Shown in pieces: positions 1 to 11,003 of a stretch of 64,000 nt of DNA. Position 1 is the stretch's first letter, and each line of letters starts with the position of its first letter. Below the pieces are notes generated by a model. The model did no database searches. It worked only from the letters and a program-made list of their open reading frames with translations, and had not been told where the DNA came from. The stretch comes from Owenia fusiformis (lineage: Eukaryota; Annelida; Polychaeta; Sabellida; Oweniidae): NCBI GenBank assembly GCA_903813345.2, contig CAIIXF020000010.1, forward strand, positions 11,276,349-11,340,348, in the 5' to 3' direction. The position numbers were made by a program, and so were the translations under genes.

Positions 1-608
1 TAGTAATCAGGGATAAAGCACCCCTTGCAACGATAAACTTGAATAGGAAATATCAAAGACAAACAGGGGTCAAACATCTGTCAGCTTTATTCAGCTGTGT
101 GTATAGAAATTATACTACTGTACATGTTACTTGTAATTTTGTCACACCCCATACCTCTGATTTCGGTTTACAAATAAAAAGGCTATGGCAAAAATTAAAA
201 ATATGGAGCCTGTTGCTTGCAGATTAGAGTAAGTGTGCAAGAGTCACAGGACTTAGAATAAAATAAAATCACCCGGCATCATTTCCAACGGTCAAAAAAT
301 TCTTAAGTGCGAGTGTTACACTGATAAATATTCTTTTTTGAGTTATATTATATGGATAGATATTTGAATAAGGTTTATTTGCTGAATGATTAAGCTCAAT
401 ATCTTATTGAACACCATTCGCCAGCTGTTTGATAAATTGAACACCATTCGCCAGCTGTTTGATAAATCAAGGTTAAAAGAAACGTTCGAAACGTTAAGCC
501 ATTTGTGCTCCTTCTACAGCGTCATTATCTTTGATTACAACATGGGCCTCTCTTAAAATGAAAATCCATGATTACAACAATTGATTAGGGATGTGTATTA
601 TTTTACAG
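1..608. other. Probable intron or upstream sequence with a 30-bp tandem duplication
   Basis: No convincing coding exon was seen here. Positions 406-435 and 436-465 are an exact 30-bp tandem duplication. The segment ends in a polypyrimidine tract and AG (601-608) that acts as the acceptor of the next exon, so it is probably intronic for the gene ending at 1983. Confidence 0.4.
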
Positions 609-1983
609 GGCTGTGCACCTAAAGGGAACCTGCATGGGATGAATCTTGGTGTAGGTGCTATGAACTCTGGGAAAATGGTTCAGGTAAAATATCCTCATTT
701 ATCCCATAGTTGAGGTCAAATCCGGCTGTAGAATAACACCTATATATATTTATGATATTTTGCAAATGCGTCAAAATATTGATATCAACTCGTGGATAAA
801 AATGATATCCCTCAAAATCATAGGATATCTTATACATATCTGAATGAACCCTATCTAGAGTGAATGAATCAAAGATTTCATTTGTAATCTACTCGTTTAA
901 ACACTGGACGAAATGCTTCACAACAGGACCTGATACTGAGTATTGAGAGTTTGAAGTGTTTCTTATAAAATGAATTTACGAAATGTGGTTATGTATTTTT
1001 GTTGATAAAATTCTTTAAATTATTGAAATATCTTAAATGTTTGTTTTCCAGATAAGTTTATTTTTGAATAAGCTAACACAGGGCCAAATTGGTTTCACGG
1101 GATGGTATTTGTTTGTTGTCACAAGAAGTACACTCATATCAGTAAGTAAATTCAAGATACTTCTAAATATATATGATAAAATGACTTAGCGTCCCATTTT
1201 GATCACTTAAATAATTTATCTTTATTACATTTGTTTACAACATTTGCTATCTTAAAATAGACAGTATGAAATTGAAATAAAATTTATTCTAATTTGATAT
1301 GTTAAAAATGAACTCCAGAATTCTTTATAGATAACATTACGACTGTACTGGGTGACAACACGATTTTGAGTCCCAAAATAAGAACTTTAATCTCTTTTTC
1401 ATAATAAGTGCTGTATAAATATATAATAATTACAATAATTCAATTCCAATTTAACTGTCGCATATGCTCAAAGAGATATTAATTGTGACTTATCTCCTTC
1501 CCTTATATGAACTGGTCACACTGGAACACCTTTTTTGTACCCTGTAAATGTGTTTCTCTCTGGCAAAGTAAAACAAGGCAGTAACATACAAAATGTCACA
1601 ACATGCCATTTGTTACAGACACCGACCGCCGAACGCCAACCGCCGACTTCCGTCCATAAAAAAATTGGAGACTATAACAATATGTCACAAATATGACATA
1701 AATGGCTTTGCTACATGTATATGGCAGGCACAGCAATGTGAACGTGGATTCAATAACAAAATATTCGTACTGTACTTGAACTATTTTAATTTGATATTTT
1801 TAGGTTTTCATCGCAATTCTGGGCTACATGATTGTATTGTGGAAACTTGGAACAGGGTTTAACCCGCTAGCAAGACCAACGTGCACCTGTAATTGTGCTT
1901 ACCCGTCTGTGGATTACGCATTTAATAGAACCATATATGGATCATTTAGGCCGAACGAACCCAATCCTCCAATGCCAAGCTAA
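609..1983 (+). CDS. C-terminal exons of a multi-pass membrane protein, possibly gustatory-receptor-like
   Basis: Three consecutive exons keep one phase: 609-683 (75 nt), 1052-1141 (90 nt) and 1804-1983 (180 nt, stop TAA at 1981). Each has an AG acceptor, and the first two have GTAAAA and GTAAGT donors. The last 114 residues hold two hydrophobic stretches, one around the GFTGWYLFVVT segment and one starting VFIAILGYMIVLW. A short Cys- and Pro-rich tail with CTCNC follows. Penultimate-helix patterns of this kind (IGxTGWxxFVxT) recall the C-terminus of invertebrate gustatory-receptor-like seven-helix proteins, but that assignment is a recollection of family style, not a match. The N-terminal part lies outside the window or in exons not recognised. 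Confidence 0.5.
1571..1705 (+). repeat. Dispersed short repeat (AAGGCATTAACAT family), copy 1
   Basis: Begins with AAGGCAGTAACATACAAAATG and contains CCATTTGTTACAGA, a C/G-rich CCGACCGCCGAACGCC section and TTGGAGACTATAACAATATG. The same module order recurs at 11048-11168 (inverted), 13320-13392, 29653-29880 and 30398-30540. It lies in the last intron of the membrane-protein gene. Confidence 0.65.
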
Positions 1984-2876
1984 CATACTAGGACTGTCAT
2001 ATGAAACCTGGTCGTTATTTGCTCTACACAAGAGTAAAGCACAGTTTTTAAGATTCTTTAAATGCCCAATATATTTAATTAAGAAGAAAAACGGAGAAAA
2101 TAATCATTGAAACATGTTACTACCACACTGACTCAAATATTGCACAAAACTTGATTTGCTTCAATATTAAAAATTGAACCAAGAAAAAAAATTACTCACA
2201 TAGAAAACAGTATTTGAAGTTCAGATGCCATTGGAAGTGCACGCACATGTTTGACAAAGTACATGTTTTAAATTACTCTTGATTTAAAATATGGCGACAC
2301 TATAAAAATGAATGTATCGTGTAGTACAAACAACTTCGCCATCTTTCAATGACATTGATAAAACCTGATATATAAAGCTTGACAGATCGAAAATATATTA
2401 TAATTTATTGTAAGCTTTCATATGGTCCATTTGAGCTGCTTTTGGTGCCAAGTTCTTATCCATTCATTGGACATATTATGAAATTCAAATGTAAGACTTT
2501 ATTTTGCCGAAAAATATTGAAAATACGCAAAGTGGGCCTTTAACAAACAGTGGTAAGCACGGTCATCAAAATCATGAAATGTGGAGATTTTCTTGGTTGG
2601 ATAGTGGCTTACTTTATTTACCAGATTTTTGGTAATTTCTCCTATGTTGATCTAATTGTCTTCCTACTTCGAAGTCAACTATCAAAGCACTCTTGTGGAA
2701 ATGTGATGTAAAACCTTTGGAAGGGTACGGTTTGAAAGGGCGAAATAGATGCAGGGTTTAAATTAAATTATTTTATGGTATATATTGTATATAATGTTAA
2801 TAAGTCAACAGTACGTCAGAGGTGACAGCTGGTGACACAGTTATTTATTAGTCAAAAGCAAAATAAATATATATAT
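1984..2876. other. 3' flank of the membrane-protein gene
   Basis: AT-rich sequence without a recognisable gene. It presumably holds the 3' UTR of the preceding gene and ends in an (AT)n tract where the LTR element inserted. Confidence 0.4.
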
Positions 2877-5181
2877 TGTGGGAATTTTTAATTCCCCCTG
2901 AGTAGTACTAGGGTTTGTGAAACGTTTATTTTACTGGGTTTTATGTTATTTCATCTTTATTTCATGTTCTGTCCACTGTAATTAAAGAATTGTATTGTAA
3001 AGTGTCTACGTGCAGAATCTCATCTAGGCACTTGGATGTTTACTGAATCAGCCGACGGCCTTGGAATAAATTTGCATAATTAGGCACTCAGCAACAGAGC
3101 TCAACCAATCAGATGGCTTCATTTGAATTTACCGCCAACTTAAGTTGTATTTTCCCATGATGCAACCTGAGATGTCTGGACTTTAGCGTGAGATCGTGAC
3201 CTGTAAATCAGAGCTTACCAAGATTTTGTACAAGCAGGACCTCGTCAGTTTGGGGCATTTTATGTGCGAGCGTGGCTGATTACAACTGTGGATTATATTT
3301 GGATATTATTTGACTATTTGCTGCTATTGCTTGATGTAAATTGCGTGCGTTGCGACAATTGGGGAAAAGACAAGACAATAGATAGTTCTTTGGTGAGTGA
3401 CAATTTGATTATTGAGTTTGACGCCATATTGCCGTCCGCCATTTTGATTTCTTCTTCCCAGAGTTCCCTGCGGTCGGCCATCTTTATTTTTTACGGAAGT
3501 GACGCCATTTTAAGGAGTGATTCCTTCTCTGAGTAGTTACAACTCTTGTCTAATCTCAGTTTGATTGATATTCGAGAGTCGCGTCTGCTCCGAGAGGTCA
3601 CTGCTCCGAGTTATTACCCCTCCAACCATTTTAAGAACAATTTTTCCTCCGAGTTACATTGGCTTTGAGTAGGTACAACTCTTGTCTAATCTCAGTTTGA
3701 TTGATATTCGAGAGTCGTGTCTGCTCTGAGGACTGTCAGCTCTGAGTCATTACTACTCCATTTGCCCCGAGGATCGCCAACTCCGAGTAATTATGGCTCT
3801 TGTCTAATCTCAGTTTGATTGATATTCAAGAGTCATATCTGCTCCGAGGACTCACTGCTCCGAGTCATTACTCCTCCATTGACTCCGAGGATTGCCAGCT
3901 CCGAGTGATTACTCCTCCATCTAGTTGAGAGCCATACCTACTCTGAGGACTCACTGCTCCGAGTGCTTACTCCTCCATCTATTCTAGAGTGGAATCTGCT
4001 CCGAGGGTTGAGAATACAACTCCGTCTAATCTCAGTTTAATGATCGATATTCGTGAGTTGCTTCTTCTCCTCCTCCGAGTTATTGATGATCCGAAATTGA
4101 TACAAGTTGCTGAACTTGATGTACCCTCCGAGGTGATTTGACTCCTCCAGAAGTTAGATACTGAGGTTACACTACTGGAACCGAGGTATTTCTGTGTTGC
4201 AAGGTTTATTCCATTGGAGCCAAGGTTACTCCACCGGAACTAAGGTACTCCGAGATCGAGAAGTAGCAGCTCTGGTCTAATCTCACCATCTGATTGACAT
4301 TCCAGAGGTGTTATTTCTCTGTAGAGGGTGACGAGGTTTCTCCTGAGAAGTGGCGACTCCCGAGCAGAGGTTGCTCCAGAGCCTGGACTCCTTCCAAGAG
4401 ACAGAGTTTGTGTCGGAGCCAAAGTTACACTGCCGGAACCGAGGTGCTCCAAGAGACACAGAGTTTGCGTTGATTTCTCTTGAGACGAGACGACTCCGAG
4501 CTGAGATACTCCGAGCGTGTGAATCTCGTTCAAGAGCAGAGGTTTTCCCGAGAAGTGGCGACTCCCGAGCAGAGTGCTCCAGAGTCTGGACCCCTTCCAG
4601 AGACAGAGTTTGTGTCTGAGCCAAAGTTACACTACCGGAACTGAGGTGCTCCAAGAGACACAGAGTTTGCATTGTTCTCTTAAGACGAGACGACTCCGAG
4701 CTAAGATACTCCGAGCGTGTGAATCTCGTTCAAGAGCAGAGGTTTTTCCCGAGAAGTGGCGACTCCCAAGCAGAGAGTGCTCTAGAGGCTGGTACTCTTC
4801 CAAGAGAGAGAGAGTTGCGTGGTTTACCCAGAGACGAAGTGACTCCCGGAGCTGAGGTTGCTCCTTAAGCTGAACAAACTCCATACAGAAGATTAAGAGA
4901 CGCAGTGACTCTTAGTGCTAAACAAGCTCCAGAGCAGAGACGACTCTTGAAGAGAAACTTGTATATTATATGGACATTTTGTTATTATATTGTAAAAACT
5001 TATGTTAGAATAGATTATAAAAACCCTGTACATAATTGTTTTGTGGAGCCATCTTCTATTGGTAACTGTCGTACCACCAAACCAGGTCGACACCCTTGAA
5101 ACACCTCCAAAGATCCCTTTTCGTCGTCCCAGGCCTTTCCCCAGTATACAGGGTGCTCGGCGAATCAGCCCAGGCGCGACA
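2877..5181 (+). repeat. Left (5') LTR
   Basis: 2,305 bp, TG...CA. It is unusually long and internally repetitive. The motif TCTAATCTCAGTTTGATTG recurs about every 125-135 bp (near 3550, 3683 and 3807, with decayed versions near 4024 and 4272) amid many CTCCGAG repeats. A unit of about 205 bp starting GAGAAGTGGCGACTCC occurs near 4346 and 4551, with a third partial near 4750. A TATAAAAA box lies at 5016-5023. Short ORFs inside are not credible genes. Confidence 0.95.
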
Positions 5182-5200
5182 TTGGTGGCAGCGGTTGGAT
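5182..5200 (+). other. Primer-binding-site-like sequence
   Basis: TTGGTGGCAGCGGTTGG directly follows the 5' LTR end, and TGG is the complement of a tRNA CCA end. The priming tRNA was not identified. The decayed relative keeps the same motif near 51235. Confidence 0.6.
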
Positions 5201-5216
5201 CTGTTGTCTTTAAAAG

Positions 5217-8200
5217 ATGGCTGAGATGTCACAGAAGTTGGAGCGTACCCCAGAGATAAGGGGTCAAGAGAACTCCAAGCTCACTGAGATGATGATGATG
5301 ACTGGCTCTCAGGGAAAAAGGGAACAAGAGGAAGCAGTGAGGACAACCCCACCAGTCGACAAGTTTCAATTGGAGTCTACAGTGCTCTTCAAAGGAGACG
5401 GGTTGGCTCCTTATGTGCATGCAGGTGATGACACAATTCCTTTGGATCCAGATGACCCCAGAGCTGAGCGGACTCCAGAGAGAAGATTCCAACAACTACC
5501 CACAGAGAGGCAGATGAGGATGCATCCTGGTCTTGAAGGGACTACTGGGTACTGGTCTTCAACTCAGCTCCAGAGAGATGTTCGTACACCCCCTGGCCTT
5601 GGAAGAGAATTCGGAGAGGGAGCGAGGCTGAGACATAGAGGGCAGTATCCTCTTACCTCCACACTGATACCAGAGAGGCAGAAGGATGAACAAATACTCC
5701 TCGAGAGACAGTTGGACTCCACACAATCCCAGGTTATGGCTATACAGGGGAGCCTTGGAACGCTCAGATCAGATGTTGGGAGAAGGCTGCAAGTTCAATC
5801 TGAAGAGATGGTCAGTCTCCATGTTGAACTCGGTAAACTGGCGAACGTGGTGAACCAAGGTCAAGAGGAGGCTAAGAAGAGCAGAGAAGGAATGGAGGCT
5901 TTCTTGAAAGAGATGAATGCTACCCTAGGGCAGATGAGCCAAGCTCCTCCACCGGTGTCCCGGATGGTGAATCCCTCTAGGGTTGAGATGGTAGGCGATC
6001 CGAGATCAGCTCTTCTGACTCAACCTGAAAGAAGTCCAAGAGAGATGTTTAACCGAGCAGGGATGCCTCCTTATTCCCCAAGATTCCATCTGGAACCAGA
6101 TGTCCAAATGCAGCAACCTAGATGGTCACAAGGTGAAGAGCCGAGATTGCTCCCAGAAGCGACAATGCTGCTAGAGCCCAATAGAGTCTTTCTGAAGAGT
6201 AATGGTGATCATATAATAGATGAATCTGGATACAAGCAGAGAATGCCTGCTCCAGAAGATGATCCACATTCGATGACTAGATGGAGTCAAGATGTTGATT
6301 TGCAGCGAGATAGAAGTGCTCTGCCTCCAAAGACAAGAGGACATGAGGCTCCTCAGCTCACAAGGTTGGATCCAAACCAGCTCCCTCGCATGTCCGGAGA
6401 GGAACCACTTACTGGTCGATGGAATCAATCTGGAGCCAGATTACCTCCAGAGCCTAATGTCAAGGCAGAGCCAGAGAAGCTCAATGTGTCCAATACTCAT
6501 AGAAGGGCTACCACTGGGGGACTTCAACAAGAACCAACCACATCCCATAGAGTGGAAGTTCCTCCAGAGAGCCTTGGGGCTCATCCTACAGCGGAGGAAA
6601 GGAGAGCAGAGAGCTCCAATAGTAACCATGAGCAGGCAATGGTGAAGATAACAGAGAAAGCCATGGAGATGTGTGGGAAGGCTTTGGATTCCATGAAGGA
6701 GGGAAGGAAGACTAAAATCAAGCCAACCCAACTATTTGATGGCAAAACTCCCTGGCTTGACTACAAAGCCCACTTCCAGAATTGTATTGAAAGCAATAGA
6801 TGGAATGACGAGGAAAAGAGGCAGAATCTCACCAACCAATTGAGGGGTGATGCTCAGCAGCTGGTCCAAGAGTTAGAAGAAGGACACACTTATGGTGATC
6901 TTTTAGAGGCCTTAACCAAAAGATTTGGACCAGGGGACAAAGCCTCTATGTACGAAGCCGAGCTTAACACTAGAGTCCGGAAGCCGAAGGAGTCCTTACA
7001 GAGTTTGGGGCAAAGTATTAGGAGGTTAGCTGCCTTGGCCTTTCAGGAGATGCCCCGTTCCTCTCAGGATAGATTGGCAAGACGGAGCTTCGAAAATGCT
7101 ATCACCGATGATGAAGTGAGAGCCGCAGTCCATCGTAGGGATCCAAAATCTCTCGACCAGGCAATTGAAGAAGCCCAGAAGGAGGAAGCTTACCAAGAGT
7201 CGGAACGTATCCGAAGGGGACTCAAGCCAAAACAATTGAACCATCACATTTCAGTTGTGACTAGCGACCCTGTGGAGGAAAAGCTTTTCAAGATGATGGA
7301 GGATATGAAGGCGGAGATGATGAAGGAGATAGATGATGCGTTACAGCTCTTCAAAGAGCAAAGAGAACCCCGAGCTCCTCGAACTATTACTTGTAGAAGA
7401 TGTGGAGAGGAAGGGCACATTGTGAGAAGATGTCCTCTAGTCACCTGCTATAATTGCTCAGAGCCAGGGCACCTCTCCATTGATTGTCCTAAACCAAAGA
7501 AGAGTGGAGATGCTCCAGGGATCCACCCAGTATGTTTCCTTGATGCCAGGGGTCGAGCGGTGGAAGATCCTAAGAGAGCTGAATCTGCTCAGAAGATAGT
7601 GGCTGTCGTTGAGCTGTGTGGAGCTCCTGTTAAGTGCCTAGTAGACACAGGGTCAGCGGTGTCTTTGATGAGTCTACACAGCTTCAATCGAATCAACTAC
7701 CAGAAGAGACCACAACTGAAACCAGCCAAAGATGTATTGGTCCAAGCAGATGGTTCTCCCATAGCAGTTTATGGCTCGTGCTTCATGGAAGTGAAGTTAG
7801 ATGGGAGGAAGACCTCTTTGGAGATAGTGGTGGCCGAAATTAGCCAAGATGGGATCTTGGGTACTGACTATCTATTGGCTAGCAAGGCTGAGATCCATTA
7901 CGGCTCCTTACAGATGAGCTTTCATGACTCAAACAGAGAAGGAATCCAGAGCTGTAGTAGCTCCCGAGAAGAGAGGTCCAAGGAGCCAAGAACCTTTGTT
8001 ATTCCCTTCCAGAATAGAAGGAAGAGACGAAGAAGAAAGCAGAAGAAGGATGATCCAACAAATCTTGAGGCTGGAGATATCACTAGGCTCCAGAATAGGA
8101 AGAAGAGCGAAGATGACTCTCTTGATGTAAAGAGCCGAGATGCCTCCAATAGACCTAAGGTGGGAGCTGAGGAACCTAGAGTCCTAGTAGACAGCCGAGA

Positions 8201-8492
8201 AAGACCTACACTCCTTGAGAAGGGAATGTCAAGTAGGGGGGCAAGACGGTCGAGTGATAGCGAGTTGACAAGAGAGAGGCGAGCCTACAAACCAAGAGGG
8301 GTATCAAGTGAGCAGCGAGAAGAAAGACTACATTACAGAGCGAGACCCAGATGTCAAAGAAAACAGCCGACGTACTTACCAGTTTGTTGTGTTGGTCGAG
8401 ACAAGATGAACTGGAGAAAAGTTGACTCATCAGAGGAGCCAATGAGGCTCCCTCAAGTGCGTGACAGAGGGGCGACGACAGAGGCCCAGTGA
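5217..8492 (+). CDS. Gag-protease polyprotein of the LTR element
   Basis: 1091 codons, ATG at 5217 just inside the 5' LTR, stop TGA at 8490-8492. Residues about 160-242 look like a coiled coil. Residues about 245-490 are low-complexity and rich in Pro, Arg and Glu. Residues about 500-660 resemble a retrotransposon Gag capsid region (LFDGKTPWLDYKAHF near the start). Two CCHC zinc knuckles lie at about 726-739 (CRRCGEEGHIVRRC) and 744-757 (CYNCSEPGHLSIDC). A retropepsin-type protease has its catalytic DTG at 810-812 in VKCLVDTGSAVSLM and a second signature, ILGTDYLL, at about 880. The C-terminus is a basic extension containing RKRRRRKQKK. Nothing resembling reverse transcriptase or integrase follows; an AATAAA lies just after the stop. 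The frame is undamaged, consistent with recent mobility. Confidence 0.93.
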   Translation: MAEMSQKLERTPEIRGQENSKLTEMMMMTGSQGKREQEEAVRTTPPVDKFQLESTVLFKGDGLAPYVHAGDDTIPLDPDDPRAERTPERRFQQLPTERQMRMHPGLEGTTGYWSSTQLQRDVRTPPGLGREFGEGARLRHRGQYPLTSTLIPERQKDEQILLERQLDSTQSQVMAIQGSLGTLRSDVGRRLQVQSEEMVSLHVELGKLANVVNQGQEEAKKSREGMEAFLKEMNATLGQMSQAPPPVSRMVNPSRVEMVGDPRSALLTQPERSPREMFNRAGMPPYSPRFHLEPDVQMQQPRWSQGEEPRLLPEATMLLEPNRVFLKSNGDHIIDESGYKQRMPAPEDDPHSMTRWSQDVDLQRDRSALPPKTRGHEAPQLTRLDPNQLPRMSGEEPLTGRWNQSGARLPPEPNVKAEPEKLNVSNTHRRATTGGLQQEPTTSHRVEVPPESLGAHPTAEERRAESSNSNHEQAMVKITEKAMEMCGKALDSMKEGRKTKIKPTQLFDGKTPWLDYKAHFQNCIESNRWNDEEKRQNLTNQLRGDAQQLVQELEEGHTYGDLLEALTKRFGPGDKASMYEAELNTRVRKPKESLQSLGQSIRRLAALAFQEMPRSSQDRLARRSFENAITDDEVRAAVHRRDPKSLDQAIEEAQKEEAYQESERIRRGLKPKQLNHHISVVTSDPVEEKLFKMMEDMKAEMMKEIDDALQLFKEQREPRAPRTITCRRCGEEGHIVRRCPLVTCYNCSEPGHLSIDCPKPKKSGDAPGIHPVCFLDARGRAVEDPKRAESAQKIVAVVELCGAPVKCLVDTGSAVSLMSLHSFNRINYQKRPQLKPAKDVLVQADGSPIAVYGSCFMEVKLDGRKTSLEIVVAEISQDGILGTDYLLASKAEIHYGSLQMSFHDSNREGIQSCSSSREERSKEPRTFVIPFQNRRKRRRRKQKKDDPTNLEAGDITRLQNRKKSEDDSLDVKSRDASNRPKVGAEEPRVLVDSRERPTLLEKGMSSRGARRSSDSELTRERRAYKPRGVSSEQREERLHYRARPRCQRKQPTYLPVCCVGRDKMNWRKVDSSEEPMRLPQVRDRGATTEAQ

Positions 8493-8689
8493 CTCTTTGA
8501 ATAAATAATACAATACAAAGTGTAGATAGACTGTTGATTGAGCGAGTATTGATTATAATTGTGTAACTTTTTGAAAGGAGCTAAGTGAGCTCTTTACTTG
8601 TAATTATTTTGTAAGAGGTGCTCGAGCTCTCTATGTATTTTTGTAGAAGTTGAGTTTATATTGTGTGATCGTGGGCGATCAAGCTTAGT

Positions 8690-8698
8690 AGGGGGGAG
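8690..8698 (+). other. Polypurine tract
   Basis: AGGGGGGAG sits immediately upstream of the TG of the right LTR, the expected position of the plus-strand primer. Confidence 0.8.
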
Positions 8699-11003
8699 TG
8701 TGGGAATTTTTAATTCCCCCTGAGTAGTACTAGGGTTTGTGAAACGTTTATTTTACTGGGTTTTATGTTATTTCATCTTTATTTCATGTTCTGTCCACTG
8801 TAATTAAAGAATTGTATTGTAAAGTGTCTACGTGCAGAATCTCATCTAGGCACTTGGATGTTTACTGAATCAGCCGACGGCCTTGGAATAAATTTGCATA
8901 ATTAGGCACTCAGCAACAGAGCTCAACCAATCAGATGGCTTCATTTGAATTTACCGCCAACTTAAGTTGTATTTTCCCATGATGCAACCTGAGATGTCTG
9001 GACTTTAGCGTGAGATCGTGACCTGTAAATCAGAGCTTACCAAGATTTTGTACAAGCAGGACCTCGTCAGTTTGGGGCATTTTATGTGCGAGCGTGGCTG
9101 ATTACAACTGTGGATTATATTTGGATATTATTTGACTATTTGCTGCTATTGCTTGATGTAAATTGCGTGCGTTGCGACAATTGGGGAAAAGACAAGACAA
9201 TAGATAGTTCTTTGGTGAGTGACAATTTGATTATTGAGTTTGACGCCATATTGCCGTCCGCCATTTTGATTTCTTCTTCCCAGAGTTCCCTGCGGTCGGC
9301 CATCTTTATTTTTTACGGAAGTGACGCCATTTTAAGGAGTGATTCCTTCTCTGAGTAGTTACAACTCTTGTCTAATCTCAGTTTGATTGATATTCGAGAG
9401 TCGCGTCTGCTCCGAGAGGTCACTGCTCCGAGTTATTACCCCTCCAACCATTTTAAGAACAATTTTTCCTCCGAGTTACATTGGCTTTGAGTAGGTACAA
9501 CTCTTGTCTAATCTCAGTTTGATTGATATTCGAGAGTCGTGTCTGCTCTGAGGACTGTCAGCTCTGAGTCATTACTACTCCATTTGCCCCGAGGATCGCC
9601 AACTCCGAGTAATTATGGCTCTTGTCTAATCTCAGTTTGATTGATATTCAAGAGTCATATCTGCTCCGAGGACTCACTGCTCCGAGTCATTACTCCTCCA
9701 TTGACTCCGAGGATTGCCAGCTCCGAGTGATTACTCCTCCATCTAGTTGAGAGCCATACCTACTCTGAGGACTCACTGCTCCGAGTGCTTACTCCTCCAT
9801 CTATTCTAGAGTGGAATCTGCTCCGAGGGTTGAGAATACAACTCCGTCTAATCTCAGTTTAATGATCGATATTCGTGAGTTGCTTCTTCTCCTCCTCCGA
9901 GTTATTGATGATCCGAAATTGATACAAGTTGCTGAACTTGATGTACCCTCCGAGGTGATTTGACTCCTCCAGAAGTTAGATACTGAGGTTACACTACTGG
10001 AACCGAGGTATTTCTGTGTTGCAAGGTTTATTCCATTGGAGCCAAGGTTACTCCACCGGAACTAAGGTACTCCGAGATCGAGAAGTAGCAGCTCTGGTCT
10101 AATCTCACCATCTGATTGACATTCCAGAGGTGTTATTTCTCTGTAGAGGGTGACGAGGTTTCTCCTGAGAAGTGGCGACTCCCGAGCAGAGGTTGCTCCA
10201 GAGCCTGGACTCCTTCCAAGAGACAGAGTTTGTGTCGGAGCCAAAGTTACACTGCCGGAACCGAGGTGCTCCAAGAGACACAGAGTTTGCGTTGATTTCT
10301 CTTGAGACGAGACGACTCCGAGCTGAGATACTCCGAGCGTGTGAATCTCGTTCAAGAGCAGAGGTTTTCCCGAGAAGTGGCGACTCCCGAGCAGAGTGCT
10401 CCAGAGTCTGGACCCCTTCCAGAGACAGAGTTTGTGTCTGAGCCAAAGTTACACTACCGGAACTGAGGTGCTCCAAGAGACACAGAGTTTGCATTGTTCT
10501 CTTAAGACGAGACGACTCCGAGCTAAGATACTCCGAGCGTGTGAATCTCGTTCAAGAGCAGAGGTTTTTCCCGAGAAGTGGCGACTCCCAAGCAGAGAGT
10601 GCTCTAGAGGCTGGTACTCTTCCAAGAGAGAGAGAGTTGCGTGGTTTACCCAGAGACGAAGTGACTCCCGGAGCTGAGGTTGCTCCTTAAGCTGAACAAA
10701 CTCCATACAGAAGATTAAGAGACGCAGTGACTCTTAGTGCTAAACAAGCTCCAGAGCAGAGACGACTCTTGAAGAGAAACTTGTATATTATATGGACATT
10801 TTGTTATTATATTGTAAAAACTTATGTTAGAATAGATTATAAAAACCCTGTACATAATTGTTTTGTGGAGCCATCTTCTATTGGTAACTGTCGTACCACC
10901 AAACCAGGTCGACACCCTTGAAACACCTCCAAAGATCCCTTTTCGTCGTCCCAGGCCTTTCCCCAGTATACAGGGTGCTCGGCGAATCAGCCCAGGCGCG
11001 ACA
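8699..11003 (+). repeat. Right (3') LTR
   Basis: 2,305 bp, offset from the left LTR by exactly 5,822 bp throughout. Every short ORF of the left LTR recurs with identical translation, and no substitution was seen in the lines compared. It ends GCGACA at 11003. Confidence 0.95.

Larger units (their letters stand above)
2877..11003 (+). mobile_element. Complete LTR retrotransposon with gag-protease only (no RT, no integrase)
   Basis: An 8,127-bp element bounded by identical-looking 2,305-bp LTRs that start TGTGGG and end GCGACA, giving the canonical TG...CA ends. It is flanked by ATATAT on both sides (2871-2876, 11004-11009), compatible with a 4-6 bp target duplication, though the site is low-complexity. 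A tRNA-primer-like site starting TGGTGGCAGCGG follows the left LTR, and a purine tract AGGGGGGAG abuts the right LTR. The 3,517-bp interior holds a single intact ORF of Gag plus retropepsin. Reverse transcriptase, RNase H and integrase are absent, so mobilisation in trans is inferred. No LTR-LTR difference was seen on reading, which implies a very recent insertion. Confidence 0.93.

Noticed and set aside
3264-3536. 90-codon ORF in each LTR
   Set aside because: No motif or family resemblance and identical in both LTRs only because the LTRs are identical.
4240-5099. Several short ORFs on both strands in the LTRs (repeated at 10062-10921)
   Set aside because: They come from the tandem CTCCGAG-rich repeats of the LTR, overlap each other in all frames and have no domain features.
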